64,000 nt of DNA from Alicyclobacillus sp. ALC3 (GCF_028751195.1 NZ_CP066784.1:3286001-3350000); one strand, 5' to 3'. Shown: positions 16,887 to 26,161, counted from the stretch's first letter. Numbers and translations: made by a program. Notes: a model not told the origin generated them from the letters alone.

Positions 16887-18674
16887 ATGAGACACCCGTT
16901 GCACGAGGTCAGTTGTCATTTGACACAGGTCGCCAGGGGGGAACAACCTGCCGACCTAGTGATTCGCGGTGGAACTTTAGTGAACGTGTTGACGGGCGAA
17001 TTTCTCGAAAACACCGACATTGCAGTAGCAAAGGGACGAATTGCCTTTGTAGGAGAATGCCGATTTGCGATTGGTACCGATACGGAGGTCATAGAAGCTA
17101 GGGGAAGATTTGTCGTTCCAGGTCTTATCGATGGTCATATGCATGTGGAGAGTACTATGTTGACCGTTACAGAATTTTCAAAGGCCGCCCTACCCAAGGG
17201 CACGACGACAATTTTCATGGACCCGCATGAAATTTCCAATGTATTCGGGAATCGTGGAGTAGAACTCATGCAAGCAGAAGCGAGGGAATTGCCGCTTAAG
17301 GTTTACACGACTTTCCCATCCTGCGTACCTGCCGCCCCGGGATTAGAAGACTCGGGTGCGACGATTACCGTTGAAGATGTGGGGAAAGCCATGCAACGGG
17401 ATGATGTTGTCGGCCTTGGAGAAGTCATGAACTTTCCAGGAGTGGTTTTTGGGGATGAAACCATGAGTGGGGAAATTCGGGAAACCATCAAGGCCAGAAA
17501 AACCGTAACCGGTCATTTCCCGAGTGAGAACGAGGGAATGCTGCAGGGGTATATCGCCACAGGTGTTTCGTCTTGCCATGAGACTGTGACTCGGGAGCAG
17601 GGGTTACAGAAGTTGCGGCTTGGCATGCACCTGATGATTCGCGAGGGTTCCGCGTGGCATGACGTGAAGGAAGTTGTTAAGGTTGTGACTGAAGACCATG
17701 TGGACACAAGGAATATATCTCTTGTTACAGACGATGTGTATCCCCAGACGCTCATCGAGCAGGGACATCTGAATCACGTCGTTCGCCGCGCTATCCAGGA
17801 AGGGGTTGCTCCGATGGTGGCGATTCAGATGGCTACCGTTAATCCCGCTCGCTATTTTCATGTTGAAGACAACCATGGAAGTCTCACGCCAGGTAAATAC
17901 GCTGACATTTTGATAATTGACAACCTCTATCGCTTTGAGCCCGATGTCGTAATTGCAGATGGGCAGATTGTGTTTGACCACGGCAGATTAATGCAAGGGC
18001 TTTTCCCGACGTTCGATTATCCTCATGAGGTTAAGCACTCCATTCACCTTCACCATCCTCTCACAGTCGGGGACTTCCAAGTCGTGACTTCTGGTGAACG
18101 CGACAAGACAGTAGTCAACGTGATTCAAGTGATTGAGAACAGCGCGAGGACTCAAAGGGTAAAGGCAACGCTGCACGTTGAACAGGGAAGAATCATGCCC
18201 GATGTCGCGAACGATATTCTTACGCTCGCCTGTGTTAGCCGCCATGACGGCCAAGGCGGGATTGCGCTCGGTTTTGCGCGTGGATTCGGACTTCAAAGAG
18301 GGGCTGTTGCTTCAACCGTGGCCCACGACAGTCATAACCTGTTGGTCATGGGTACGAATCCAGAGGACATGGCTGTCGCCGCCAACGAACTTGCAAAGCT
18401 CGGCGGAGGGATGATTGTGGTAGACGGTGGCACGGTTAAAGGTGCCGTACCGATGCCGATAGCTGGACTCCTTTCCGATAAATCTCTCGGCGAAGTCGTT
18501 CAAGAAGTTGGGCAGTTGGAAGGGGCTTGGCGACAACTAGGGTGCGAAATGAACGCCCCTTTCATGACATTTTCGCTGATTGCGCTGCCCGTAATTCCCG
18601 AAATCAGAATCTCGAACCGGGGCCTTGTCGACGTTGAAAACTTTCGCCTGATTACTCTGGAGGACAATGATTAA
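16887..18674 (+). CDS. ade: Adenine deaminase
   Basis: A 595-residue metal-dependent deaminase that converts adenine to hypoxanthine for purine salvage. The N-terminal amidohydrolase motif is PGLIDGHMHVEST (residues about 77-89) and the metal ligand region FMDPHEISNVFG follows. Further motifs are TGHFPSENEGMLQGYIATGVSSCHE, LVTDDVYP, and the C-terminal GFARGFGLQRGAVASTVAHDSHN. The length equals the family norm (about 580-600). GAGGAG precedes the ATG. It is monocistronic. The 213-bp upstream gap has no recognisable purine riboswitch core. Confidence 0.93.
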   Translation: MRHPLHEVSCHLTQVARGEQPADLVIRGGTLVNVLTGEFLENTDIAVAKGRIAFVGECRFAIGTDTEVIEARGRFVVPGLIDGHMHVESTMLTVTEFSKAALPKGTTTIFMDPHEISNVFGNRGVELMQAEARELPLKVYTTFPSCVPAAPGLEDSGATITVEDVGKAMQRDDVVGLGEVMNFPGVVFGDETMSGEIRETIKARKTVTGHFPSENEGMLQGYIATGVSSCHETVTREQGLQKLRLGMHLMIREGSAWHDVKEVVKVVTEDHVDTRNISLVTDDVYPQTLIEQGHLNHVVRRAIQEGVAPMVAIQMATVNPARYFHVEDNHGSLTPGKYADILIIDNLYRFEPDVVIADGQIVFDHGRLMQGLFPTFDYPHEVKHSIHLHHPLTVGDFQVVTSGERDKTVVNVIQVIENSARTQRVKATLHVEQGRIMPDVANDILTLACVSRHDGQGGIALGFARGFGLQRGAVASTVAHDSHNLLVMGTNPEDMAVAANELAKLGGGMIVVDGGTVKGAVPMPIAGLLSDKSLGEVVQEVGQLEGAWRQLGCEMNAPFMTFSLIALPVIPEIRISNRGLVDVENFRLITLEDND

Positions 18675-18717
18675 ATCAAGGGTCATCCATCGACTTACAG
18701 TTGACGCAGACTACTAA

Positions 18718-19401
18718 TCAGGAACTGGCCGGACCGTTCTCGCCGATGTTTTTATATCCGTAAAGTCCTCTGCCGACACGTTCAATTTGTCCGTTGGACT
18801 TATGCATGAGATTCGTCATCTTCATGGATGGATTCTTGCCCCATTCCACTTCCTTTACGAGCGCAGGAAGTTCAGATGCCTTAATCGGTTGCCCGATAGC
18901 TTTTAGCGTGTCAATCAGTGCGTTTAGTTCTGTAGTCGACCGATTCACCTGATTAGACTGGCTGTTACCTGCCGACGTTTCTTCGGAAAGAGGTGCATCG
19001 TGCATTTGGAGGTCGACTTGTTCGGTTTTGAACGATTCCTTTAGAAAGGCACCAATCGTAGCTTGTGTCTGTTCCGTGATTTTGGCTACGAGTTCTGCCG
19101 CTAAGCGGTCTACTTCACTGTGAACGACATGAAGAACGTCCTGAAGTTTACGCTCGACAGCGTGTTCCACAACCTCTGGAAGGGACTTTGCAATGGCGGC
19201 TTCAACGGCAGTGGAAAAGATGGAGGCGAACGTGCTAAGCCCTTCTTGAGTAAAGGTGGCAGCTACGTTACCTGGAGTGCTTGTGGTGACCTGATTTTGT
19301 CTTCGATTGCTGTAATTGGGTCGTCTGTTTCGCTCATCATTCTCAAAATCAACATACGGCGACTGGTTTCCTCTGTTGGATTGACCTTGTGTCCATGACA
19401 T
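18718..19401 (-). CDS. Hypothetical protein with Rok-like C-terminal winged-helix segment
   Basis: A 227-residue protein in three parts: a hydrophilic Asn/Gln/Arg-rich N-terminus (about 1-45), an amphipathic helical middle (about 50-125, likely coiled coil or oligomerisation), and a basic C-terminal domain (about 155-220). The last part, ALIDTLKAIGQPIKASELP followed by WGKNPSMKMTNLMHKSNGQI and RVGRGLYGYK, resembles in pattern the C-terminal DNA-binding domain of the Bacillus nucleoid protein Rok. The architecture of helical oligomeriser, linker and winged helix would fit a nucleoid-associated or xenogeneic-silencer protein. This is a pattern-level inference. The ATG has GGGAG 9 bp upstream. 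Confidence 0.6.
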   Translation of the reverse strand: MSWTQGQSNRGNQSPYVDFENDERNRRPNYSNRRQNQVTTSTPGNVAATFTQEGLSTFASIFSTAVEAAIAKSLPEVVEHAVERKLQDVLHVVHSEVDRLAAELVAKITEQTQATIGAFLKESFKTEQVDLQMHDAPLSEETSAGNSQSNQVNRSTTELNALIDTLKAIGQPIKASELPALVKEVEWGKNPSMKMTNLMHKSNGQIERVGRGLYGYKNIGENGPASS

Positions 19402-19901
19402 GATAATTGGCTCCCTTTGATTGTAAATGGGGTTTGACCAGCGGGTGGGTTGCTTCGTTAGTATATAGATTTACCTACAGGAACGCTAATGTATGTCTGA
19501 TTGACCTAACGTGTGTTGGATCATGTGATTTTTCGGGAACGAGGTGCAAGGAACTGAAATGTCTTATGAACTTCCAGAACCTTGGTAAACGCTACGTTCT
19601 GGGCACACAACACCCCGCCTTCTGGCATGGTCGAGATTTTAGCAGACGGGAGATATTGGCTCACGGCATTGACTAGTGTGTCACGGTGTTTTTGATACGC
19701 ACTCCGTAATTCATAGTGTCAGGCGATACCGGCGGGATCCACAGGCTAGGTGCAGCGTATTTGAGCGACTGCAAAATGGCCGGCGGAAAAACAAGCTCTG
19801 GCACGAAACTCCTCCTTGACTTGTGTGTCGGCAACATTTCGGGCGCGGTTCGGGCGGGAACAGGGCTGCTGCCGACACGCGCGAGTGAACGCCAATGGAC
19901 A
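19402..19901. other. 500-bp stretch without a supported gene
   Basis: Between two minus-strand hypothetical genes. Short frames exist on both strands (for example 19407-19676 plus), but none has a ribosome binding site, family resemblance or sensible composition. No terminator-like hairpin with a T-run or repeat was seen. It may hold the promoter for the Rok-like gene. Confidence 0.5.
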
Positions 19902-20300
19902 CTACTGATTCGTCTCGTCTTCGTCGTACGTCTCGACTACTAGGTCGTCAGTCTCTTGCGTCCGGACTTTGTGGATCACGACCGTTGGTTCGGGTAGGAT
20001 GGTCTGCAGGTGCTGGTCTTCATAGCGGACCAACTTGCCGGCGTGTTCAATAATGCGGTCGGCAAGCTCAGCACGAACATCTGTGTCTGTAGTTTGTCGG
20101 AGGTCTTCGAGTCCGGCTATGACCGCTTGGCCGTGCAATGAGATATCGTTTCGCAGTGTACTAGCGCAAGTGCGACAGAGCGGGATGTGGTGGTGCATCA
20201 CTTCACCGGGACGCCGTTCGCACCAAACGCACTTGAACATGGGTGGCAGCTTTCGTTTTGGCCATCGCAGGAAGTTCAGCATACCTAGGACACCCCCCAT
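19902..20300 (-). CDS. Hypothetical zinc-ribbon-like protein
   Basis: A 132-residue cytosolic protein. Near residues 24-47 there is a Cys-Cys/His-Cys-Cys cluster (FKCVWCERR, then MHHHIPLCRTC) that should bind zinc, in a form seen in treble-clef or HNH-like zinc modules, though no nuclease motif follows. The rest is helical, with an acidic tail ending in a run of D and E. GGGAGTGGAG precedes the ATG. Function unknown. It is divergent from ilvA, about 100 bp away. Confidence 0.65.
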   Translation of the reverse strand: MGGVLGMLNFLRWPKRKLPPMFKCVWCERRPGEVMHHHIPLCRTCASTLRNDISLHGQAVIAGLEDLRQTTDTDVRAELADRIIEHAGKLVRYEDQHLQTILPEPTVVIHKVRTQETDDLVVETYDEDETNQ

Positions 20301-20400
20301 TACTCCACTCCCTTCATACTATACCTTCGAAGTGGCGTCTGGTCGCCCCTATGCCTGTGTGTTATATTATTTGCTATATACAGAGAGCTAGGAGAGGAGC

Positions 20401-21702
20401 ATGTCCGGTATGCACAATGTGGACGCCTCGGACCCGGTATCTGGCGTACGAGGACTGGACATAGAAGACATCCGCCGCGCATTTCACACCGTGCAGGAAG
20501 TCACTGTCGATACCCCGCTCACGCGCAACGCCGTGCTCTCCGACCGCTACAACTGCAACGTGTATCTCAAACGGGAAGACCTTCAGCGCGTCCGGTCCTT
20601 CAAGATTCGAGGCGCTTACAACTTTCTGCGCAACTTGTCTGCCGATGAGTTGATGCGCGGAGTCGTCTGTGCGAGCGCAGGCAATCATGCGCAGGGAGTG
20701 GCCTACTCTTGCCGACAGCTTGAGGTGCACGGGTCCATTTTCATGCCGACCACCACACCGCGTCAGAAAGTCTCTCAGGTGAAACTGTTCGGTGCGTCTT
20801 TCGTTGACGTCCACCTCATCGGCGACACCTTCGACGATGCATACGTGGCTGCCATTGCCTACTGCGACGAGAAGCAGCGTATTTTTGTGCACCCGTTCAA
20901 TGACCCGCTCATCGCGGCTGGTCAAGGGACGGTAGGCATCGAAATCATCAACCAGATGGACGCGATGAAGACACCGGTAGACTTTGTGTTCATGAGCATT
21001 GGCGGGGGTGGACTGATTTCAGGTGTCGGCAGTTATGTCAAGGCGGTGAGTCCTTACACGAAAGTCATAGGTGCGGAGCCTGCAGGGGCTCCGTCGATGA
21101 AACGGTCGTTCGAAGCAGGCAAGGTAGTCGCTCTCGAAGAGATCGACAAGTTTGTAGACGGTGCGGCTGTCAAGCAAGTTGGACAGCTCACGTACGAGGT
21201 CTGCAGGGAAGTCGTGGATGATATCGTGATCGTGCCGGAAGGGAAGACCTGCACCACAATTCTCGAACTGTACAATGAGAACGCCATTGTGGCAGAACCC
21301 GCAGGCGCCATGCCAATTGCGGCGCTCGATTTTTACCGCGACGAGATCGTGGGAAAAAACGTAGTCTGCGTCGTCAGCGGGGGGAACAACGACATTGACC
21401 GGATGCAGGAGATTAAAGAGCGGTCTCTGATTTACGAAGGGCTGATGCACTACTTTCTCATCCAATTTCCGCAGCGCGCAGGCGCCCTGCGTGAGTTCAT
21501 TGATCTTGTGGTTGGCTCTGATGACGATATCACGCGCTTTGAATACATTAAAAAAAACAACAAAGAAAATGGCCCCGCGCTCGTAGGCATTGAGTTGAAG
21601 CAGCGGGAGGACTACGCGTCGCTGATGGACCGCATGCGGACGCACGGTATCTCGTATATGGAAATCAATCGCGATCCGGCGCTCTTCCAACTTCTCATTT
21701 AG
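20401..21702 (+). CDS. ilvA: Threonine ammonia-lyase (threonine dehydratase)
   Basis: A 433-residue PLP enzyme that deaminates threonine to 2-oxobutanoate, the first step to isoleucine. The PLP lysine is in RVRSFKIRGAYN (near residue 63), the phosphate-binding loop is SIGGGGLISG, and VVSGGNND is near residue 325. A C-terminal ACT-like domain (about residues 340-433, FLIQFPQRAGALREFIDLV) provides feedback control, as in the Bacillus short form of about 420 residues. GGAGAGGAG precedes the ATG. It may be co-transcribed with the Lrp-type gene 30 bp downstream. Confidence 0.92.
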   Translation: MSGMHNVDASDPVSGVRGLDIEDIRRAFHTVQEVTVDTPLTRNAVLSDRYNCNVYLKREDLQRVRSFKIRGAYNFLRNLSADELMRGVVCASAGNHAQGVAYSCRQLEVHGSIFMPTTTPRQKVSQVKLFGASFVDVHLIGDTFDDAYVAAIAYCDEKQRIFVHPFNDPLIAAGQGTVGIEIINQMDAMKTPVDFVFMSIGGGGLISGVGSYVKAVSPYTKVIGAEPAGAPSMKRSFEAGKVVALEEIDKFVDGAAVKQVGQLTYEVCREVVDDIVIVPEGKTCTTILELYNENAIVAEPAGAMPIAALDFYRDEIVGKNVVCVVSGGNNDIDRMQEIKERSLIYEGLMHYFLIQFPQRAGALREFIDLVVGSDDDITRFEYIKKNNKENGPALVGIELKQREDYASLMDRMRTHGISYMEINRDPALFQLLI

Positions 21703-21732
21703 GGTCATGAAAAAGAGGCAGGTGTAATCCCC

Positions 21733-22227
21733 GTGACAGATGTGAAAGTACTCGAGTTGTTGCGGCTCCTCGCAATGGATTCGCGACTGTCCACGCAGAC
21801 GCTAGCGACGCTGCTTGGCGCCTCGCAAGAAGAGGTGGAACAGGCAGTCCAGGAGCTCGAACGGAAGCACGTCATTCTGCGCTATTCGGCGGTGATTGAC
21901 TGGGACAAAGTGGCTACTCCCCGGGTGACGGCCGTGATCGAAGTGAAAGTCATCCCGCAGCGGGAGGTCGGCTTTGACGCCATCGCGGAGCGGATTTATC
22001 GCTTCCCGGAGGTGCGGTCGGTGTTCCTGATGTCTGGCGGCAACGACTTGCAGGTGACCGTGGAAGGAAGCGACCTACAATCCATCTCCCGTTTCGTGTC
22101 CGAAAAGCTCGCGACGATTGAAAACGTCCATTCGACGACGACCCACTTCATGCTGAAGAACTACAAGGAAGCTGGTGTTATCTTCGACGATCACGAAGAT
22201 GACCGCCGCCTCGTGGTGGCGCCATGA
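21733..22227 (+). CDS. alaR: Lrp/AsnC family regulator (AlaR-like)
   Basis: A 164-residue Lrp/AsnC regulator. The N-terminal helix-turn-helix is at residues 1-50 (LLRLLAMDSRLSTQTLATLL, EVEQAVQELERKHVI), and the C-terminal RAM effector domain covers about 65-145. Its stop overlaps the start of a class I aminotransferase gene (ATGA). The same arrangement is found in the B. subtilis alaR-alaT (yugG-yugH) operon, where the regulator controls alanine synthesis. The symbol is given on that context and on family, not on identity. The GTG start is preceded by AGGCAGGTG. Confidence 0.8.
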   Translation: MTDVKVLELLRLLAMDSRLSTQTLATLLGASQEEVEQAVQELERKHVILRYSAVIDWDKVATPRVTAVIEVKVIPQREVGFDAIAERIYRFPEVRSVFLMSGGNDLQVTVEGSDLQSISRFVSEKLATIENVHSTTTHFMLKNYKEAGVIFDDHEDDRRLVVAP

Positions 22228-23396
22228 CGATTGGAGCGCGGAGTAGTCGACTGTCTCCCGTCGTGGACGCCCTGCCACCCTCTGGCATCAGACGCTTCTT
22301 TGACTTAGCGAGTCAAATGGAGAATGTCATCTCGCTCGGTGTTGGCGAACCGGACTTCGTGACTCCGTGGCATATTCGAGAAGCTTCTCTGTACGCGCTT
22401 GAACGAGGGGTTACTACCTACACATCAAACCGCGGTTTGCCTGAACTGTGTGAGGCCATCACCGCGTACCTTGAGAACTTCGAACTGCACTACGACCCGG
22501 CGCAGGAGGTGCTTGTGACCGTCGGTGGCAGTGAAGCTATCGACTTGGCGTTACGGGCACTCATACACCCTGGGGACGAGGTTCTCATCCCAGGACCTAC
22601 TTATGTCTCCTATCGCCCTTGTGCGCTCCTCGCAGGAGCGACGGTGGTCGACGTGCCGACCTATCCGGAAGATAACTTTCGATTGACTGCCGCAACACTT
22701 GAAGGCTGCGTCACGTCCGCCAGTAAAGTGCTCGTCTTGTGCTATCCAAACAACCCGACAGGCGCGATTATGACGTCGGATGACCTGGCCGCGATTGCAG
22801 AAGTCGCAATTGCTCACGACCTATTCGTGATCTCGGATGAAATCTACGCCGAGTTGACGTATGGTTCCCAGCACGCCAGCATCGCTGCACTGCCAGGGAT
22901 GAAAGAGCGAACGATTGTCGTGAGCGGCTTGTCCAAGGCGTTCGCTATGACAGGTTGGCGCATTGGCTATGCAGTGGGGCCGGAAGACGTGATTGGTGCG
23001 ATGCTGAAAGTGCATCAGTACACATCACTGTGTGCACCGAGTATGGGGCAGATGGCGGCTCTTGAAGCACTGACACACGGTAAAGAGGAAAAGGACCGAA
23101 TGGTCGCCAGCTACGACCAGCGCAGGAGACTGATTGTCGACGGGTTCAATCAGATGGGCTTGACTTGCCACTCACCGCAAGGCGCCTTTTACGCGTTTCC
23201 CGACATCCGTAACACCGGTATGAGTTCACAAGAGTTCTGCGAAGCGCTGCTGCGCGAAACCCAGGTTGCTGTGGTGCCTGGGGACGTATTTGGGGCAACC
23301 GGTGAAGGCTTTATCCGCTGTTCGTATGCTACATCAATTCAGCAAATTGAAATTGCCCTTCTACGGATTGCAAGGTTTGTTGACCGCCTGTGGTAA
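22224..23396 (+). CDS. alaT: Class I/II aminotransferase (AlaT-like)
   Basis: A 390-residue PLP-dependent aminotransferase of fold type I, cytosolic. Conserved are ISLGVGEPDF (residues about 35-44), YPNNPTG, SDEIYAEL, and the PLP lysine in SGLSKAFAMTGWRIGY (near residue 238), plus a C-terminal arginine region FIRCSYA. The start overlaps the Lrp gene stop (ATGA). The pair resembles alaR-alaT of B. subtilis, suggesting pyruvate-glutamate or pyruvate-aromatic transamination. Aromatic aminotransferase activity is a real alternative given the neighbouring DAHP synthase and Hpa genes. Confidence 0.82.
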   Translation: MTIGARSSRLSPVVDALPPSGIRRFFDLASQMENVISLGVGEPDFVTPWHIREASLYALERGVTTYTSNRGLPELCEAITAYLENFELHYDPAQEVLVTVGGSEAIDLALRALIHPGDEVLIPGPTYVSYRPCALLAGATVVDVPTYPEDNFRLTAATLEGCVTSASKVLVLCYPNNPTGAIMTSDDLAAIAEVAIAHDLFVISDEIYAELTYGSQHASIAALPGMKERTIVVSGLSKAFAMTGWRIGYAVGPEDVIGAMLKVHQYTSLCAPSMGQMAALEALTHGKEEKDRMVASYDQRRRLIVDGFNQMGLTCHSPQGAFYAFPDIRNTGMSSQEFCEALLRETQVAVVPGDVFGATGEGFIRCSYATSIQQIEIALLRIARFVDRLW

Positions 23397-23514
23397 GGTA
23401 AAGAGACGGTGTCTCTAACTGTGAGGCGGCAGTTGCGAGCACCGCGTCAAACCCGGCGATAGGGCTGTCACAACGGCACCCTGCCATGTGAATTCAGTAG
23501 ACGGGAGGGGTACC

Positions 23515-23988
23515 GTGGACCCTAGGGAATTCCGCAACATCGCTGGAGCGTTTGCAACCGGCATAACCATTGTCACGATGATGTCAACGAATGGAAAACC
23601 GACCGGTATGACGGTCAACTCCTTTACTTCGGTTTCCCTTGATCCTCCACTTCTGTTGGTCACGGTCGGAGACCACGCGAGTATGTACGAAGAGTTCAAA
23701 CGTGTGAGCGCCTTTGCTGTAAACATCCTGAGTGATCGGCAAGAGGAACTGTCTCGTACATTCGCATCCAAGGGAACGGACCGTTTTGCAGGTGTTCCCT
23801 ATACCCAAGGAGTTTCAGGCAGTCCGATTCTGCCCGATGTGCTGGGGTATTTTGACTGTGAGGTGTACGACCGACATCAGGCAGGAGACCATCTGATTAT
23901 CGTTGGCCGAGTCATAGATGGACGCGTTTCTGATGGGAACCCGCTGTTGTTTGTCCGTGGGCAGTATAAGACACTCACTGAGGAATGA
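23515..23988 (+). CDS. Flavin reductase-like domain protein (FMN-binding)
   Basis: A 157-residue protein of the HpaC/flavin reductase family, which supplies reduced flavin to monooxygenases. The family core is visible: FATGITIVTMM, TGMTVNSFTSVSLDPPLLLVTVG, FAVNILSDRQEELSRTFA and LGYFDCEV, then GDHLIIVGRVIDG. The GTG start at 23515 follows GGGAGGGG; an in-frame ATG at 23488 has no site. It is a second copy of the type found as hpaC at 45175, but no monooxygenase is adjacent here. A terminator follows. Confidence 0.85.
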   Translation: MDPREFRNIAGAFATGITIVTMMSTNGKPTGMTVNSFTSVSLDPPLLLVTVGDHASMYEEFKRVSAFAVNILSDRQEELSRTFASKGTDRFAGVPYTQGVSGSPILPDVLGYFDCEVYDRHQAGDHLIIVGRVIDGRVSDGNPLLFVRGQYKTLTEE

Positions 23989-24012
23989 AACCAGCAAAAG
24001 GTTGAGTCGAAC

Positions 24013-24062
24013 ACAGGCTGTCCGGAGGTGTTTGCGCACCGCGGAACAGCCTGTTTTCTTCT
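24013..24062 (+). terminator. Intrinsic terminator after the flavin reductase gene
   Basis: Stem AGGCTG-TCCG / CGGAACAGCCT with one bulged base, loop with a small GTG/CAC stem, then TGTTTTCTTCTC. It lies about 25 bp after the stop and may also serve the converging TMEM175 gene. Confidence 0.8.
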
Positions 24063-24063
24063 C

Positions 24064-24681
24064 TCAGGTTGGCTTTTCGTTCATTTTTTCTAGTGCGCGT
24101 TCTCTTCTGCGTTCTCTTTCCACTGCGCGTGCAATTCTTCGGTCCGGTATTAACCACAGGATGGCGACCAATCCATAGACTGTTTGGGCAGCCTCAGAGG
24201 ACCATGGAGAAACGACGATACCCGCAACGTAGAATAGGGGAGATAGTTTGCCCTTCCAGTCACGTCCGAGCGCTCTCTTCAGGAATTCAGCGTCGGCGGA
24301 GATAATGGTGCGCTGTAACATCATGTAAGCAATAGAGGCCATGAGCAACACTACCCCGTACAGCGCAGTAGGTGCTGACGCGAAGTGGTTCTCCCCCATC
24401 CATCCAGTGCAAAAAGGAAACAAAGAGATCCAGAATAGCAAGTGCATATTCGTCCAAATCATTTTTCCCGATACTCTTTTAACAGCATGAATCATGTTGT
24501 GATGGTTTCCCCAGTAAATTGCCACGTAGATGAAGCTCAACACATAGCTGCCGAATACGGGATACAAGGGTGCCAGAGCACGAAAACTTCCCTGATTGGG
24601 AATTCTAAGATTCAGTACCATGATGGTAATGATGATGGCAAGTACGCCATCGCTGAACGCTTCCAGTCTGCTTCTACTCAC
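24064..24681 (-). CDS. TMEM175 family (DUF1211) potassium channel-like protein
   Basis: A 205-residue membrane protein with six predicted segments. The N-terminal RLEAFSDGVLAIIITIMVLNL contains the FSD motif and the isoleucine-rich pore helix of bacterial TMEM175 proteins, which form potassium-selective channels as tetramers. The motif SFIYVAIYWGNHHNMIHAVKRVSGKMIWTN is also characteristic. The GTG start follows AGAGGAT. A basic tail ends the protein. It converges with the flavin reductase gene and shares the terminator region. Confidence 0.85.
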   Translation of the reverse strand: MSRSRLEAFSDGVLAIIITIMVLNLRIPNQGSFRALAPLYPVFGSYVLSFIYVAIYWGNHHNMIHAVKRVSGKMIWTNMHLLFWISLFPFCTGWMGENHFASAPTALYGVVLLMASIAYMMLQRTIISADAEFLKRALGRDWKGKLSPLFYVAGIVVSPWSSEAAQTVYGLVAILWLIPDRRIARAVERERRRERALEKMNEKPT

Positions 24682-24792
24682 CGAAAATCCTCTTTTCAGA
24701 CATCGAGTCTGTCCGTTGTTTTCGGTAGATTAGCACAAGAGAATTTCCCCAACAACTGTGGCCTAGGGGATGTCTCCTTGTCCAACTCTAGG

Positions 24793-24859
24793 TCAACACA
24801 AAGGGGTCGCCCTCCAGTGCGAACTTGCACGGCAGGACGACCCTTTGTAACTGTGTTGA
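24793..24859 (-). terminator. Long hairpin downstream of the DoxX gene
   Basis: A nested inverted repeat: outer TCAACAC/GTGTTGA, middle AAAGGGGTCGCCCT/AGGACGACCCTTT, inner GTGC/GCAC around GAACTT. It lies 17 bp after the minus-strand DoxX stop and is upstream of the TMEM175 gene. There is no good T-run, so termination is inferred from position and stem strength. Confidence 0.5.
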
Positions 24860-24876
24860 ACGCTCATTCTAAGCCG

Positions 24877-25497
24877 TTACATCTTGGAAGGTGTTCCAGA
24901 ACCACCAGTCGTCTTGAAGTTGCTGTCCGATCCGCTGTTCTTTGACTTGCGGCTGACTCCGCGCACGCTCAACAAGTTTCCACCGCGGCGGAACCGCAGG
25001 TATCCGTCGATGCCGATTAGGTTGCCGTAGGTAGGCAGGTACAGGTACACGATGTCGGTCACCATGTAACCAAAGTTGTTTGCAGCACCAGCGGTCGCGT
25101 ACAGGAAGTTCAGGAATAGCGCGGCGACCATGCTGGCGATAAACCCGAATCCAAAGAACACGAACAGCCCGATGACGATTTCAAACAGAATGACGAGGAA
25201 GTCCAAGAAACCGCCAAGGTTTAAGAAAATGTGGTTTGTAAACCAGATTAACAAATTGTCGAGGTGCAATGGGTCCATGCCGTGGGAGTGCTGCACGGAC
25301 GAAACCATGCCCTTTAACAGGCCCCCGCTGTTAAACTTGCCGTCGGACAGCCAGTGTTCGACCGTCAACTTATCCCACCCAGCTTTAAACCAATCCCATC
25401 CAACCAGCAGTCGGGCGAGTGTAAATACGATGACTACAAACGCGTTCCATGGGCTGCGCTTGAACTCCGTCGAAATTGCGTCGAGGTAAGAGCTCAT
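24877..25497 (-). CDS. DoxX family membrane protein
   Basis: A 206-residue integral membrane protein of the DoxX/DoxD-like family, whose better-known members are subunits of thiosulfate:quinone oxidoreductase or of redox complexes. Four membrane segments at about residues 18-38, 80-100, 102-125 and 140-160. FTLARLLVGWDWFKAGWDKL is the family's first segment, and NLGGFLDFLVILFEIVIGLFVFFGF the second. The start at 25497 has GGAGG 7 bp upstream; the frame continues to 25626 without a site. The tail is Ser/Gly/Lys-rich and probably disordered. Confidence 0.82.
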   Translation of the reverse strand: MSSYLDAISTEFKRSPWNAFVVIVFTLARLLVGWDWFKAGWDKLTVEHWLSDGKFNSGGLLKGMVSSVQHSHGMDPLHLDNLLIWFTNHIFLNLGGFLDFLVILFEIVIGLFVFFGFGFIASMVAALFLNFLYATAGAANNFGYMVTDIVYLYLPTYGNLIGIDGYLRFRRGGNLLSVRGVSRKSKNSGSDSNFKTTGGSGTPSKM

Positions 25498-25822
25498 AGC
25501 ATTGACCTCCTTAAGTAGTAATTTGTAAAACCTGATACGAGTGCGACTGAGAATCACGCTACTGAATTGTATGGACAGGTCCGTCGAGCTAACGCACTCT
25601 TGGCGAGTCGCGAGTTTTCGTCTCACGCTCCTTTTGGCGGTTTGGCAGGAAACCCATCCTGGTTACGGTTTCATTATCCTGTGTTGACGGAAACGACTAC
25701 AGAGCAAATAGGATAATTGTGGTTGCGAACTGAGCTAGTCTGATCATGCTGAACCAGGTGTTACACATATCGGCCATGGCGAGTAGTCCATCGTCGGAAA
25801 TTACAAATTGGGCTAACAACCG

Positions 25823-25852
25823 TTGACATCCGACCTTTCATCCGCGTACGAT
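25823..25852 (+). promoter_or_regulatory. Promoter of the T-box/aroF transcript
   Basis: TTGACA (25823-25828) and TACGAT (25847-25852) with an 18-bp spacer, about 20 bp before the first bases of the T-box leader. The rest of the 25498-25822 gap shows nothing recognisable apart from upstream sequence of the DoxX gene. Confidence 0.7.
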
Positions 25853-25871
25853 GTTAACAATTCAATATTGC

Positions 25872-26130
25872 AACGGCTTTGATGAAGAGAGTACGCATTC
25901 GGATCAGTCCAGAGAGTCGGTGGGTGGTGCAAACCGAACTGAGATGTATTGCGGAAGTTCACTTCTGAGCCGCAGGGTGAAGCTCCTCTGGCACTTGTCC
26001 AAGAGCGAGTTGTAGCCCGAGCCGGAAATGTCCCAACGTTTCCGTTATCACAATGAAGTAAAAGGCTGCGTGCCTTTTCATTAGGGTGGTACCGCGAGAT
26101 TGCCTCGTCCCTTTTCGGACGGGGCTTTTC
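25872..26130 (+). promoter_or_regulatory. T-box riboswitch, probable tRNA-Phe specificity, upstream of aroF
   Basis: A complete T-box leader. Stem I includes AGAGAGTCGGTGGGTGGTGC and the specifier region GGAAGTTCACTTCTGAGC, where TTC at 25958-25960 is followed by the conserved purine, giving a Phe codon. The T-box core AGGGTGGTACCGCG is at 26083-26096; its TGGT pairs with an ACCA tRNA end, as expected for a tRNA with discriminator A. The terminator is CCTCGTCC/GGACGGGG (26103-26124) followed by CTTTT. Uncharged tRNA-Phe would favour the antiterminator and turn on DAHP synthase. A Val reading (GTT) of the specifier is less likely. Confidence 0.9.
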
Positions 26131-26161
26131 ATGTTGGTGAGCCCTTGTCGAGTACGGCGCG

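Noticed and set aside
19407..19676. 89-residue plus frame after the Rok-like gene
   Set aside because: No ribosome binding site and no recognisable domain.
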